From Orthonyx spaldingii (Eukaryota > Chordata > Aves > Passeriformes > Orthonychidae), in the NCBI GenBank assembly GCA_013397795.1, contig VZTJ01003859.1, forward strand, positions 112,252-176,251: DNA of 64,000 nucleotides, given 5' to 3'. The position numbers and the translations under genes are program-made. The notes under the pieces are model-generated. The model worked only from the letters and a program-made list of their open reading frames with translations. It had not been told where the DNA came from and did not search any database. Within the stretch, counting starts at the first letter, position 1. Each line of letters opens with the position of its first letter. Positions 48,201-61,391 of the stretch are shown here, in pieces.

Positions 48201-51200
48201 AATGGGAAATCTATGAAAAGAGCACATTTTCTGCACATTTTGTTTTCTCAAACTGAAGGAAAACCATACCTACCGCTCACAAAATCAAGGCGTTGTACCT
48301 CATCCCTTAGATAATTAAAAATTGAACCATATAAGTTCTTATAGCCATGGAGTTAAAATGTGCTGTAAGGTATGTAAAACAAACCAAAGGTCTCCTTGAT
48401 CTGAGGACACTCATAGCCCTTTAGAGTGCTGACATACCCATAAATGCTTAATTTATGCAAAGTGAAATGTTCTACAGAGAGAACTAGAAAGTCTAAGCCA
48501 GAATGCCATTGAATAGACCAGTTAGGATGTTTCCCAGGAGGTTCAGATGGCTGCTCTGAATCAGGCATGAGAGATGTTAATGCCCATATCTCTGTAGTTT
48601 TCAGTCAGGGCATGCAGTGTCGTTACTTTTATGAATTTTTTAAGTGATGTGGCAGTCTTAGATTTTTGTACTCAGCTTTTCTTGATTGGTCAGATTTTGC
48701 TGAGCTGCTCCACCAGCTATAGAGGAAGTGCAGGTGAAATAGGTTTGCACCATATATGTTCAGATGCCTAAAGCTGTGTGATATGACTGAAAGCTCTTGA
48801 GGATATCACACGTCCTTTTGTTAGAAATACCTGTAATTAGAGTGATAACTCAGGGTCAATCAAAAAGTTTAATGTGACCTCAAAGTATCTTTTAGTTATG
48901 CAATTACTGTGGATTTTTGAGAAGGGTTACTTTAATCGCTCCTCGTGTGTGCTTTTCAGCTTCCTGAGTATGAATTGACTCCAGCACTGACTTTTTCCTT
49001 TGTCCTTTCTGGTGTATTTGGTGGATTCAACTGTATGTTATTACTTCTTTAAAGTGGATACTTATGATCTATCTTTCCTTGGCATTAGCACCAGTACTGG
49101 CACTTTATAGTGCCTCAAGCATTTAATCACATCCTTCCTCTGAACTTTAATCTGGTGGGCATAATTTACCTCTCCAGGGAAAAGTTAAGTACATAAAACA
49201 ATTTTAAAAAACATTTAGAGCCTGTTTGCCCTTAATTAGAAAGCACAAGGGATGTATGAACTCAGACAAAACAGTAAGATTCATGTATGCCATTTTGACT
49301 TAATTTTGTTACCACTCTTGGGCATTCTTTAGAGGATGTGATCAACATCCTCCAATGTATGCTAAATTTCATTCCATGAGATACTTGCCAACCTACATAA
49401 TGGAGTAAGTCCGTACCTCTGCTGGTGATAAGGGTCATTTTCTATTCATGCAGTATGTTCATTCTTTCACTCATTAAATTACCAGTTATCCTTTTTCTTA
49501 CAGGCTCTAATTCTCTTTGTCAAATGACCAGACATAACATTTTCTTTATAGGTGATGGAAGACTATCACCTGTTTATGAATAGTCAGTCTCTTCAAGTTC
49601 AGACTGGAAAAACTGGTGTTTGCCTGAATGACAGTGATTTTTTTTTTTCTGTGCTGATAGGATAATCATAGTTTAGCAGCTGTTGATTGTTAGCCTGTGC
49701 TAGAATGTCTCTTGTCCAGATCTCTGGATTTTAAATGAGTAGCAGGGCAAAAGATAGCAGGGATTCTAAGTACAGTTCACATTCAAATAATTTGCACTCT
49801 GACATCGTACTCTTAATTCTCTTGACATAGAGAGAGTTCCAAGTTGTCTCACTTAGGGGTGTTTTTCAGAGCTGCTGTGAATTGACAGTTCTCATGATTT
49901 TCAGTTCATGGTATGGTATCTCAGCATGCCTGAAAATTAGAGCAACATTTTTCTAGATGTCCATGTGAGAAGGGTCCACAACAAAGGTCACTTCAACCAT
50001 TTGACCCACCAGGGTACTCATCATTGTGGTATTGTGAGTGCTGAAGTAATGATATGGTTACTACGATACTTTGGATTATTTTAGAGGTTTGCTGAAATTA
50101 ACTGGTTCCATCGGTGCAGAGATCAGGTTGCTGAATTTCTTAATCCAAGTGCAGATGCTTCTTGCATTGTGTGATAGCTGGAAGAATTTCTTAAAATTTA
50201 AGTGTATACATAATCATCTAGGATACTTTCACAGTGTTTAATATTTAAGGTTCCTCACAGATTATAATCTTGGAATCTGTGTTCATGAACCCTCTAGAAA
50301 ATTGTTAAAAAGACCCTGAAACTTTAATGCAAAACTGGAAGTTAGTATTTTAAACAAGAAAGAAAAGAACTTTACTAAATCATACTATGATAAATATGTA
50401 TAGAAATTTTCACAAAAAACCCCTGTAACTTACTGTTTGCTGTTAAAAAAATCTGATACAGAAGAAAAAATAAATGTATTACTACATTTTAATTCAGAAT
50501 TTATCCACATCTTTCTTCAGTACCTACAAAAATGATACTGAAGAAACCAAACATACACATGCAGAGGACTATGATTTAATGCCTGGAATAATCAGAAAAA
50601 ATATCCTGCCATCTCCAATCAAATTTAGTCTGTATATTATGGTGAAATTCTGTAAGAAAAAACAAAGAAGCTGTCATCACATCTAATGGCTTTCTTACGT
50701 TCAGAATCCCCTCTGGAATAATAATTACATCAGTGTATCCGTACTGATGTATCTCTGCTCTGCCTGCTCCCACTGCTGTGCCTGCACTGTTAGATGTTAC
50801 CTATGATTTATGTCAGGCGTCTATACCGTGCTGTGCTGCATTGGTGGCTGCACATTTCCATATGGATGGGTATCCCGTCGTTTCTGGCACTGCTCCCAGG
50901 TCCTGCTGAATTCCAGGCCATTTTTATACTAGATTGCAAGGTATGTTTAGAGGCATGGGGAATTGTGGGGATGGGAATCAATTGCTTGTAATTGTGTTCT
51001 GCTGTATCTCACAACTCACTTGGCTGTTCAAACAGTGTGCCCAAGCACATATATACACATTTATCTATATATATATAGATATATATTTACCCAAGCACAT
51101 AGCCCTGGGTAAATTTCCACCACAAACTTTGTGTGCAGATTTGAATATCGTAACCGTGTACCTGAAGACATTTTAGATATTAATTAAAGTGTTTCAAATT

Positions 51201-54011
51201 CTTACGAAGTTCATTGAATTTTAAGAATTTGTAAATCATGGCCCCTCATGAAGAGTGGGGAATCAAATGGAATCAGTAATTTATGTTGTACTAAAATGAC
51301 ATCTGTATCTGCTTGACAACCTTGGATTTTTTTAATGCCTTAACTCAATGGAAAGTGTACACTAGCTTTGGGCTAAAAATGGCATTCATCCTTAATGATA
51401 AAGAGCAATTATTTTTCTTACTCTTGCTATTTTTTTTTTCTTTTGGTGGTATTGCCTAGAAATCTTTCTTTCTAACGTGTTTGAATGATGGTCTACTTCC
51501 TTATGTCACCTGACTATTACAATATAGATATTACACGATACTCACCTTTTTACCAGAATGCTATTCTTCTGTCTTCAGAATGCAAATTCCAAGAACCAGG
51601 GAGAGAACAACACTGCAAAGGATTACAGTCATCACATAAATGGTGTGTTTTCTGTCCTTTAGCTAAATAATTGGTCTTGAGAAACCCACGCTTATACGTT
51701 CCTGATTTTATTCCTGGTGGGACGATAAAGGTTGGCATTTCTAGCACATCAGGGACTCATAAAAAATATTAAGGCAGTGAGCAAGTTAGGAATCAGCTTG
51801 AAATTGTTCCTGGCACATCTTACATTTTTTTCCATGATAGTAATGTATCAAAACAAGTAATCTGTGCTATACCAGGAATCACACATAACTTGATAACAGG
51901 CCTCTAGTCAGACAACATCATCTGGTAAAATTTGTCTTCGGCCACAGATGCCTCAGAGGGAATGTTTTATATTGACAACTTCAGCAAGAGCAAGGAAGTA
52001 GCCACACTGTATAGTTTGAGCATTGTATGTTACATTTCCTTTGATTTGGCCTTCACATCTCTGACCCTGTAATTGGTATCTGCTTCTGGTTTGGGGATGA
52101 TCCAGGTTACATAAAGACTGTTTGACTGGAAAGATTTGGATAAGCTCCCAGTGTCTGAAAGGTAATCTATGTGAAATGGCAGGAAACAATTTTTTGTCCC
52201 CCCGCCCCCGACATCTTCAGCAAACCAAGTAAACCTTTTGCTTCATTGGTTTCCACCCTCCTTGTGCCTGTCAGTCACTATTCATCCAGAGTGACTAATC
52301 ATAGCAACAAACTGGCTCCCCAGCACCTTCGCTCCCAGCAATTAAACATCCACTTCTGTCCTGTGAAAACTTTTACCAGATTCACTGTGGAACTTCCTTT
52401 TGTAGCTGGAAAAGACATTTTATACATCTACAGTTCTGTCTTGCTTCATTTACTGCAGTGTTCAGTGTAACAAGTCACCACTGCAAAGCGTGTTTCCCAG
52501 GCAAGGAGCCTGTCCTCTTACCTCTGCTACAACACCTGACAAGGCTTCTCTTTCTCCATCAGGTGCGAGTAGGGCAGTATTTTGCCCTCAGCTTCTCTGC
52601 CTGATCCTGTAGGCTTAAGTATACATTTTGAATTCATAGTACTATAAGTAGACATGCCTCCTGTTGATAGATTAACAGTTTCAAATCCAGAAATCCCTAA
52701 TTGCTTTTCCAGACAGCAGTGCTTATCCGAAGTAGAACACAGCTACACGGAGTAATCTATGAAGCAATCAGTGACGCTGTTTCATAATAACTCCATTTGC
52801 AAGCAGTTTACTCCTGGTTCGTGAGTGCCAGGACTTCCACGGTAACATGTTTGTCCTTGTGCTGTGTATGTCAGATCGATGGGGCCGAATGCCTATTTTG
52901 CACACCAGTTTAACTTCAAATGAAACTCAGTGTTATGGGAATATTTACATATTTCTATTGCAAAAGTGGTTTCTAAAAGCTGCTTAAACAAACTAGCTGT
53001 GCAGCTTAAATGTGTGCAGTGCTGCAGACAGAGTGTAGGAGGGGAAGGCTCTAGGTTCGATGAAGCTTTTTAGCAGATGTAACGGCAATGTCACTTACAT
53101 TCAAATGCAGTTCACAATTCATTGCCAAACTGCAGCAAACTGCATGAAGAGTCAATAGTTTATTTCACAACAGGAGAGGCCAATCACAGAGCTTGTTTCA
53201 GTTTATATTTCCATTTTGTATTCAAACTGGACTACTGAATACAAATACCAAAGTGTTACCATTTTGATTTTGCAAGAGAACCATCACTGTTCTGCTGTGA
53301 CCTAATGCAGAAATGCTGCTTTGCACTTCTCTGCACTATTTCTTTTCTTAATGATGGTGTAGTTTGTAAGGGGAGTGAGAGGGATAATAAGTTCTCTTTC
53401 CAGCTGGCACCGGCTTCATTGGCTTTCTTTTAATCCAGTATGTGAAAAGTAGATATGGTTAGGAAAATGTTAATGTTGATTATTATGATGTAATCTTAAA
53501 TAATCTTCTCATTTTCAAACTTCTTTTTCATCCTACACACTCAGGTTGTATTTGAATCCCATCTCACTTTCATTTACTTGGCCCTTTTTAAAACAGGCTT
53601 CAAAAAATCCCTGTCTCCTGTAGAAGCACTGTATAATTTAATTAATAGCATAAAACAGTCAAAATCTACAGCAATGAGCATCATAAAACCCAAAACCAAA
53701 GTTCTATGGGAATTCCTGATTCATGGGTTAAAAAAAAAAATTGGAAGTTATCTTCACCCCACTGCAATGAAAAAAAAATTTAAAAGTGATCTTTTTGGTG
53801 AAACAAAGTTTTGGAGAAAAAAATAAGCTTAAAGTGCTTTTTCTGTCATAAAAATCAAACCTTTGTAGATGGATTTAATTCATAAGTATATATAAATATA
53901 TACATATATGCATGAGTACATTTTATCTAAAATTATGAAAGAAAATATGTTCCATTCATGAAAACAATAAAAAAATCACACCATAATCAAAAGGCTTTCT
54001 TTTAAAGCAGG
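42281..54011. other. Unique non-coding DNA
   Basis: No gene is recognised downstream of the CpG island for nearly 12 kb. The longest frames (124 codons at 47747-48121, 112 codons at 45256-45594, both forward) carry no domain and no clear splice borders. Small items: TTGTACTTAGCAA repeated at about 43035 and 43056, a 12-bp direct repeat pair around an AT palindrome at 51040-51101 (listed), and TA-rich low complexity at 53885-53910. Confidence 0.65.
51040..51101. repeat. 12-bp direct repeats flanking an AT palindrome
   Basis: CCCAAGCACATA occurs at 51040-51051 and again at 51090-51101. Between them is 38 bp of AT-rich DNA containing a perfect 20-bp palindrome at 51062-51081 built on (TA)n. The arrangement resembles a target-site duplication around a tiny hairpin insertion, but a 50-bp slippage duplication or chance would look the same. 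Confidence 0.75.
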
Positions 54012-54208
54012 CCTTCCTTCCTTCCTTCCTTCCTTCCTTCCTTCCTTCCTTCCTTCCTTCCTTCCTTCCTTNNNNNNNNNNNNNNNNNNNNNNNNNNNNN
54101 NNNNNNNNNNNNNNNNNNNNNAAGTCTTTCTTTGAATGCAGTCCTTCCTTCCTCCCTTCCTTCCTTCCTTCCTTCCTTCCTTCCTCCTCCTCCCCCCTCC
54201 CTCCATTT
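54012..54208. repeat. (CCTT)n microsatellite with gap
   Basis: A pure CCTT array covers 54012-54071, then 50 N, then non-repeat AAGTCTTTCTTTGAATGCAG, and a second CCTT array with CCTCC interruptions from about 54142 to 54208, passing into polypyrimidine. The reverse-strand frame here reads Lys-Glu-Gly-Arg repeats and is an artefact. The true repeat number is unknown and probably larger than shown. Confidence 0.97.
54072..54121. other. Assembly gap, 50 N
   Basis: Fifty undetermined bases inside the CCTT array, where short reads cannot be placed. True length is unknown. Confidence 0.99.
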
Positions 54209-57200
54209 TTTCTTCCCCTCTCTTCCCTTTTCTCCTTATCTTCTTTTGTCTATATTTCTCTTGTTTTTCAGAATGAAATTTCTATATGTTGAAAGTCTGC
54301 CATAGAATGTTTTAGTTTTGAATAAAGGGTGCTTTTGTTTTATTGGAAGATTTTGAACTCTGTCAACCCAGAATGAAGTTAATAAATTTTCAAAGCAGAG
54401 CTTGTGTTGTGTGCCATAAATAAAGCTCAGGGCAAGGGAATGAACTGTAAGTATTGAACAAACAGCTGCTTATTCGTTCTAAAGTAACCATCTGCTTTAA
54501 CTGAGCAAGACCTTGTAGAAAAAACCCCATGAACCTATTTTTAATTGCTGAAAGGGACTGAACATGTAAACATGGTGGAGAATTAATGATGAAATTTTCT
54601 AACTTTTAAGAGCTTTTTTTCTTTTAAACCTTTATTTTAATATAGTTCTTCTGCATCAAGTGTGTATATATGTATTTATACATACCTATATATATGTACA
54701 TATTTATGTACATGTTTTAAATTTAAATTATCTACCATACCATGTATGTGAAGCAAAAGCCTCCTCTTCCCACTGCCTTGTTCAGTGCAGCTGAATCCCA
54801 GTGCCACAAGGGCTGCAGGGAAAAAGGGGAAGGCTTAGGCCTCACTCTGAAAATGGTGATCCAATCTGAGGCAGCAGAAAGGATGTCTGGCATAGGCAGT
54901 TAAAGCCCCTTGTGTGTGTCGTTCCTCACTGAGGCAGAGATCTGAAAGAACTGGGGTCTCAAATACGGTAAATGAGTAGTTCTGAAAACCTCAGTGCAGT
55001 TGCTGCTGTTTCCTAGGGGCAGAAAGGCAGAACATTTCTCTTGTGTAACGGGATAGTGATGGTATACACCATTTTGATCTGTCTCCTTTGTGGCACACCA
55101 TTCAACAGTGTGCAACACAGACAAGTCTCTGTTTCCTACTCTTCAACAAAACCATAGGAAAATAACACTGATCATACTAAAAAAAGACATGAGGTACACA
55201 TCATCTAGGATACTGCTTCTTACAGAAGTTTAGGGAAATGATTTTTAAAAAGGAATGAGAATGAACAGTCTTGAGAATGCTGTCTCACCAGTGGTTTAGG
55301 AATATCCTGAGGCAGGCTACATGTCAAGCCCACCGCATCTAATACTCACTGGTGGAAGCATGAATACATCTGATGCTTTTTGGAATGTCATAACATCTGT
55401 TATTGTTTAGTACCCAACCTTCCTGAGAGACCAAATTTCTCAATGCCACTATGTATTGTATGAGAAAGGGCATCCTTTTTTTTTGGTTTGAGCTTCTTGC
55501 CTCGTTATGTAGAACATAAAGCTGGCAGAAACATGGGGCGTCCTGCTACTGGTGGTGACTGCTACTGGTGTTTAAGCACACTAGGGAATGTGGAATTTCA
55601 GTATGACGTGTCACCTCACATCACAGTCAGTAAAACACATTCCAGCACTGTAAATAAAGCCCTTTACTGTGTATCACCATCAGATGACTCTTTTTGCAAC
55701 AGAAGAGTCCTCATCTTTGTCAGTCCTATCCTACATGTAAGCTTGTATGTATAATTTATAACTTACTCTTCTAAAGAGGGTTTATGTGCTTTAATTGCCA
55801 GTTCATCCATTATTTTCTTCTTGATAATGTTTAAATTGATCAAGCACTACCAAATTTGACATAAGGGTAACGATCTAATAAAAATTATACATTTAATAAC
55901 GACTGGTGGTTGACTTTTGGTAGACTCATAAACTGAGTCTCTACTTTGACAAGCATTTTCATTTTAAACTGACAATGTCACTGAAAGCATTCCTTCCCTC
56001 CCAGCATTTGAATTAGCAGTGAACCAGACTGGAGAACCAAGCCAACTAAACCAAAATAACAGTGGACAAAAAAATGGAGCAAAAATGCATTAGTGCTTAG
56101 ATAGGTATATATTCAAAGGGCTTCTCCCGCTTCTTCCTCTAGGGCCACCTGATGCTGTTCAGCAAGACTGCTGAAAGACAACCCCAGGAAAGGGCCTCAG
56201 CCCAAAATTCAGCACTAAACTGCTCCTTTTCACCTGACAAGGGGCCAGTCACCGGCGATGTTACCCTGTGGCTTCAGCAGCAGAGCTCTGGTGCTTCGTG
56301 TCAGAGACAGCAGCCAGGACATGGGGTGGGAGCAAGGATATTGGGAAATGGGCAGAGGAGAATATGGAGGCACAGGACATAAAGCCATTGGAGATGAAGC
56401 TTCGCTAGCTCTGCTGCTGTCAGAACAGCTTGTTGGCCATCTACTTAAGCTACTGTGCACCCAGAGATGCATAAAACAGGAAAGATATTTATGGTTCACT
56501 ATGCCCTATTTATCTGTTTTCCTACTATTCTGTTTATTGTAGTTTTTTACCAGTTTGTCTGATACTGTATTAAATGTATTCATCTGTACCTCCCAAGATC
56601 ATCCTTGGATTTCTTTGAAACAAACATGATCCCACATCAGCAAAGACATTTCCTGTCTCAGCTGGAACCAGATGTCTTGCATTCATTTTTATACTTAAGG
56701 AGGGTTTAAGTGAATGTATTGAGAAGTGTTATTATTTTAAATATAACAACTTTATATTTATATTCTTTAGCAACTAGAATTTTGCAATAAATGCAGCAGA
56801 AGCAGATCCATAAAAAGACAAAAATATATGTGTGTGACAAGGCAGGAAAAACAGTAAAATTTGTATATTTACTATGCATATATGTAATTGCAAAACAGAT
56901 CATGATGCAGAGAACCTATCTGTATGTTGCTTTTAAAAGGCATTGTAGAAGAGAAAGTTAATAAAATAGTTCAACTAAAGCTATGTGCAGCAGTAATGGT
57001 CTCAAAAAATGCATTTTGAAGAGTCTTAAATGAATATTTACACATCATTCACCAAATGGTGGCTGTATTTTTTTATAAAGTAGTTACATTAAAGTTATCT
57101 ATATGTGTTTTGTGCTACTTGAGTTTTGGATTGTTTGATGATGATGATGCTGATTATTAAGCTATTTTAACAGTCTGTTATTCTGGCAACTAGAATAGAT

Positions 57201-60200
57201 TTAGGAGTGATAAAATTTTTCTTGACATTAAAATTAACCTTTTTTCAGCAAAAGTATCTCTTAGAAATTGTTTTCTACTAGCCTTAGATTGATACATAAA
57301 ATGAGAGGATGCTTCCACAATTGAATTGCTCATTCTCTACTGCTTTGTCACTGCGCATCAAGCTTTGATTACATCTACACGGATAACTGCATGCAACACT
57401 TTGGAAAAGCTGGATGGTCTGCATGGCCTGTCCTTGGATGAATCAAATTGCTGTCCCTGAAAACAGAAACAACTTATGCCTGTTTCCCTGTGCTAAGCAA
57501 ATTCTCTGTCTGCCACACTTTTGTCATGAGTAAAGTCATATTGATGTTACTTGTTTACACAGTAGCTGATCTCAAGATGTCATATAGAAGCTGAGAAATT
57601 TCTTTTCACAAAAATCATGACAGCCATATATTGATTTATTTAGAGTATAATTTGGTCTCTGTAATTATCATGCAATGTGGGAACCTGGATCCATTAATGA
57701 TCCAACAATTCCCCAGATACTGATAAAGAACAATTTGTTAAAGATTTTATGCCACGTGGCCATATGATTTTTGAATGGGCTTAATTTCACTAGTGTAAAT
57801 ACTAGAAGGTTGAATTAACAAAAAGCCATGTGTATGGCAAGATGAGTGAAGAAGTAATAGAGGCAGCTCATCATAGACAAGTCTCTGAAAGACTGTATAA
57901 TTTATGCTAACTTCTAACTTTTGGTAAACACAGAATCTTCATGTCTTGAAGCTCCAAGGTGAAACCACGAAATGTCACATTTGAACTGTTTTGTTGATTG
58001 ATCCCTGTACCCTCTCAACTCTGACTGTGAAATGTTTTAGGATATCAGAGGGTCCCTCAGGACAGAAACAGTTATAATGAAAGATGTTAATTAGCTCTGT
58101 GTGATCTGGATAAATCTTTCTTCAGAGTGTGATGTAGAGACTTAATTTTTAGCCATCATAATGACTGCAGCAAATGGCAGCCAGTGAGGAAATGCACAAC
58201 TGGTCATGCCGATGTGCTTGCAGGTCCTGGAGCGAAGGACTCCTTTGTACCAGAGATTAAGGCACGTGGCTGCAGGAATGAAACAAGTGAACAAAAAAAA
58301 CTTAAAGAAAACAAAGCAAAACCCCTTGAACACCATTATAGTGTTTTAATTTCCAAAATTAGCAAATAATTTAAACAAAAGCAATCTTGCTTAAAAGGAA
58401 TTAAAAGAGGCCAGAAAAAGGTATATATGAACAGATATGTACAGCTTTGTTGAAAAGTATCATGCTGAAATTTCAAAGGAAATGCACATAAAGCCTTAAA
58501 AAATATTATGTCAAAACAGTGAAGAAAAAATAAGATCCAATAAAATTGAAGCCATTGTGAGTAGGAAGTGACTTTAAAGTTAAAAAGACTGTTCAGATAA
58601 CTATATATCATTCCAGGAACTATATATTCTCATGCAAAGAATGAGTTATTCATCATTCAAATATTGAATGATATCCTTCCTTCCTGAATAAGGAACTATA
58701 GAAAAATATGAAGTATGGCAAATTAAAAATGAAAATGCAGTCAGATAAAAAATATTTTGGGTAAAGACTTGCTTGAGGACTAGTAAATAAATGCAATTTA
58801 AGAAATAAATAATTTGGACACAAATCATGTACATGAAGTTTCCAAGAAGATGTTGGCTGCAAGGCTAATAGATGGCCAAATTGTAAACAATGTGCTTATA
58901 GACCACTTTCCTGGAGAAGACCAAACACGTGAATGAATGAATGAACTCTTGACATTTGTATTTGACATGGAGGAGCTGAAAAAGCTTTTATTATGCAAAA
59001 AAACCCATCTTCATCAGAGATGGTTCAAAAATTTGTCATAAGTCATAAATCAGTACAGAATAGTGGGTGTTGCACTGTACAGACCCTTACAGTACTCTTC
59101 TGGAGAGGCACTATGACATGCTAGGGCTGTTTGCTTTTCAAAAAAATGAAAATATATAATTGGGTGAAAAGTAACCAATTGAGAAAGATATCTGAGTGCT
59201 TTTATACAAATCTGTCTTGCCTTTGTGAAGTCAGATGATTATTTTGACCTTTGCAGAACAGATGAGAAGAGTGAACATACAGCTAGGAATTCCAGCTGGA
59301 AGGGCTGGCAGCGAAGAGGGGAGAGATTGAAGGGAGAGTGTTTGATTGGTATAACACAAAGGTAGAAAACATTTGACAGTTACACAGCATGTTAGGGATT
59401 GAAAAAGACAAATGATAATGGGTTTAGGTGAAGGAAAATAAAAGGATGCAGCTAGTTAGAAAGAATCAAAATAAGATATCTATGCCTTAAAGACAGCTTG
59501 CTCCAGATTTTTACATCTATGAAATACTGTCTCTGAAAGTCTGATAAATGATGGTTCTTACTGCTGGATTCGCTAACTCTGTTCTTTGACTGTTTCATTC
59601 ATATATTCAAGCACTTCTTTGAGAATGTAAATGTGCTAAGGATTAGTCTACATATTAAGATCTTAATATTTAAAGAACAATTAAGGTGAAAATAGCTATA
59701 TGAATTTTATAGATAATGAGTAACATTAAACTGGGATGGAGGGGTGGGATGAGGGGATGTATTTGCCATTTAACTAGAAAAATTAAAAAATAATCATAAC
59801 CTCAGCTCCAGACTGTGGAGTTACTCTTTTCAGCAGCAGGATGAAGAAATGTGTTTCTCAAGAGCTTTTCAGAATATGCCAGCTCTGAGCTAATTTATAG
59901 ATTAGGCAACCTCACAACCTAACTAAAGAAATAAAGGAAGAACCTGCTCTTTGTTTCGTCTATTAATGACTGCTTTCCACTACTGTAAGAGCACATTTTA
60001 ATTTTTAACTGGATAGAGCGAGATTAGATTTTCTCCTTGAGGCTATTGTGTGGAAGTGTCTTTATCTGAGCTCATCATTGGTGACCCACCCCCATCCCGA
60101 GTCATTGCAGAGATCTAAACTCTCTAGGGCACGATACTTATTTCATCCTAAACTAGATATTTTCATTAGAGGAATCATGCTGTAGTGTTTATTTCTCTGT

Positions 60201-60431
60201 TGATTCTACAGGATCCTAAAGTAACTAGCTCATATCCAGCTTTCTACGTTGAATATAGCCAAAGTTACATGAAATTAACTTTATCCTGAGTATGAGTATC
60301 TCATACACACAAAATTTTCCAGGTATCCCATTCTTGGGAATTACATATGAAGGAAGGTGAACTTGCAACTCAAAACAGGTTTTCATCCAGAGTGTGTGGA
60401 AGAGTCTTTTGATCTGGGCAAAAAGTGTACT
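54209..60431. other. Unique non-coding DNA
   Basis: No gene is recognised. TA/CATA-rich low complexity lies at 54661-54720. Short simple runs occur at 57137-57149 (GAT) and 58931-58945 (GAAT). Frames of 94 codons or less lack domains. The region 56700-59000 is particularly AT-rich. Confidence 0.65.
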
Positions 60432-61391
60432 GAAATGGGCTGACCCTGGCTGGACACCAGGTGCCCACCAAAGCCACTGTATCACTTCCCTCCTCAGCTG
60501 GACAGGGGAGAGAAAATATAACAAAAGATTTGTGGGTGAAGGTAAGGACAGGGGAGATTACTCAGCAATTAATGTCACAGGCAAAACAAACTCGACTTGG
60601 GGAAAGAAATACCTCAATTTATATCTCAATCAAATGATAATATGATATAAGATATGATAATAAGAAACAGGCACAAATCTTAAGAACACCTATTCCCCAG
60701 CCCTCCCTTCATCGAGGGCTTAACTTTACTTCTGATTTCTCTGCCTTCTACTCCCAAGTGACACAAGGGGATCAGGAATGGGGATCATGGTCAGATCGCA
60801 CCTTGTATCTGCCGCTGCTTCCTCCTCAGGGGGAGGACCCCTCACACTCTTCCACTGCTCCAGTGTCGGCCCCCCCTGCCCCCACAGGAGACCCCCTCCA
60901 TGAACTTCCCCAACGTGGGGCCTTCCCACAAGTGGTATTCCTTATGAACTGCTCCGTGCTCCTTCTACAGCGTGCAGTCATGCATGGACAGGCTGCTCCA
61001 GCAGGAGACCCCTGCTGAAGTCCTGCCAGCAAAGTTGCTCCTCTGTGCACGCTTTCTTCCAGTGGTCTTGCCAGGAGCCTGCTCCAGTGCAGACTTCCCA
61101 CGTAGATAAAGCCTCCTTTGGGCATTTACCTGCTCCAGCGTGTCTGCAGGGCTGTTTCTCTCATGTATTTTCATTCCTCTCTCCTGGCTGCTATTGTGCA
61201 GGGCTTTTTTTCCCCCTTCTTAACTCTGTTACCCCAGAGGTGCTACCACCATCAGTGGTTGGCTCAACCTTGGCCAGCAGCAAGCCTGTCCTGGAGCTGC
61301 CTGGCATTGGCACTGTTGGACATGGGGGCAACTTCCCACAGAAGCCACCCCTGTAGCTCCCCTGCTGCCAAAACATGGCCGTGCAAAGCCA
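60432..61391 (-). mobile_element. Solo LTR of an avian endogenous retrovirus
   Basis: The 960-bp element begins TGGCTTTGCACGGCC and ends GTCAGCCCATTTCA on the reverse strand, giving the TG...CA ends of an LTR. The same 4 bp, GTAC, flanks both sides (60428-60431 and 61392-61395) as a target-site duplication. Its content matches an LTR family widespread in birds: GCTACAGGGGTGGCTTCTGT near the start, a central array of GCTCCAG-type subrepeats about 45 bp apart, CCTCCCCCTGAGGAGGAAG, then CCCCAAGTCGAGTTTG, CTGTCCAGCTGAGGAGGGA and CCTGGTGTCCAGCCAGG at the end. The polyadenylation signal expected before CCCCAAGTCGAG is decayed. No second LTR or internal viral genes are nearby, so it is a solo LTR left by recombination. 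Class is uncertain; a 4-bp duplication is seen in gammaretrovirus-like elements, among others. Confidence 0.88.

Noticed and set aside
53976..54206. Reverse frame with Lys-Glu-Gly-Arg repeats
   Set aside because: It is simply the translation of the CCTT microsatellite and the gap.
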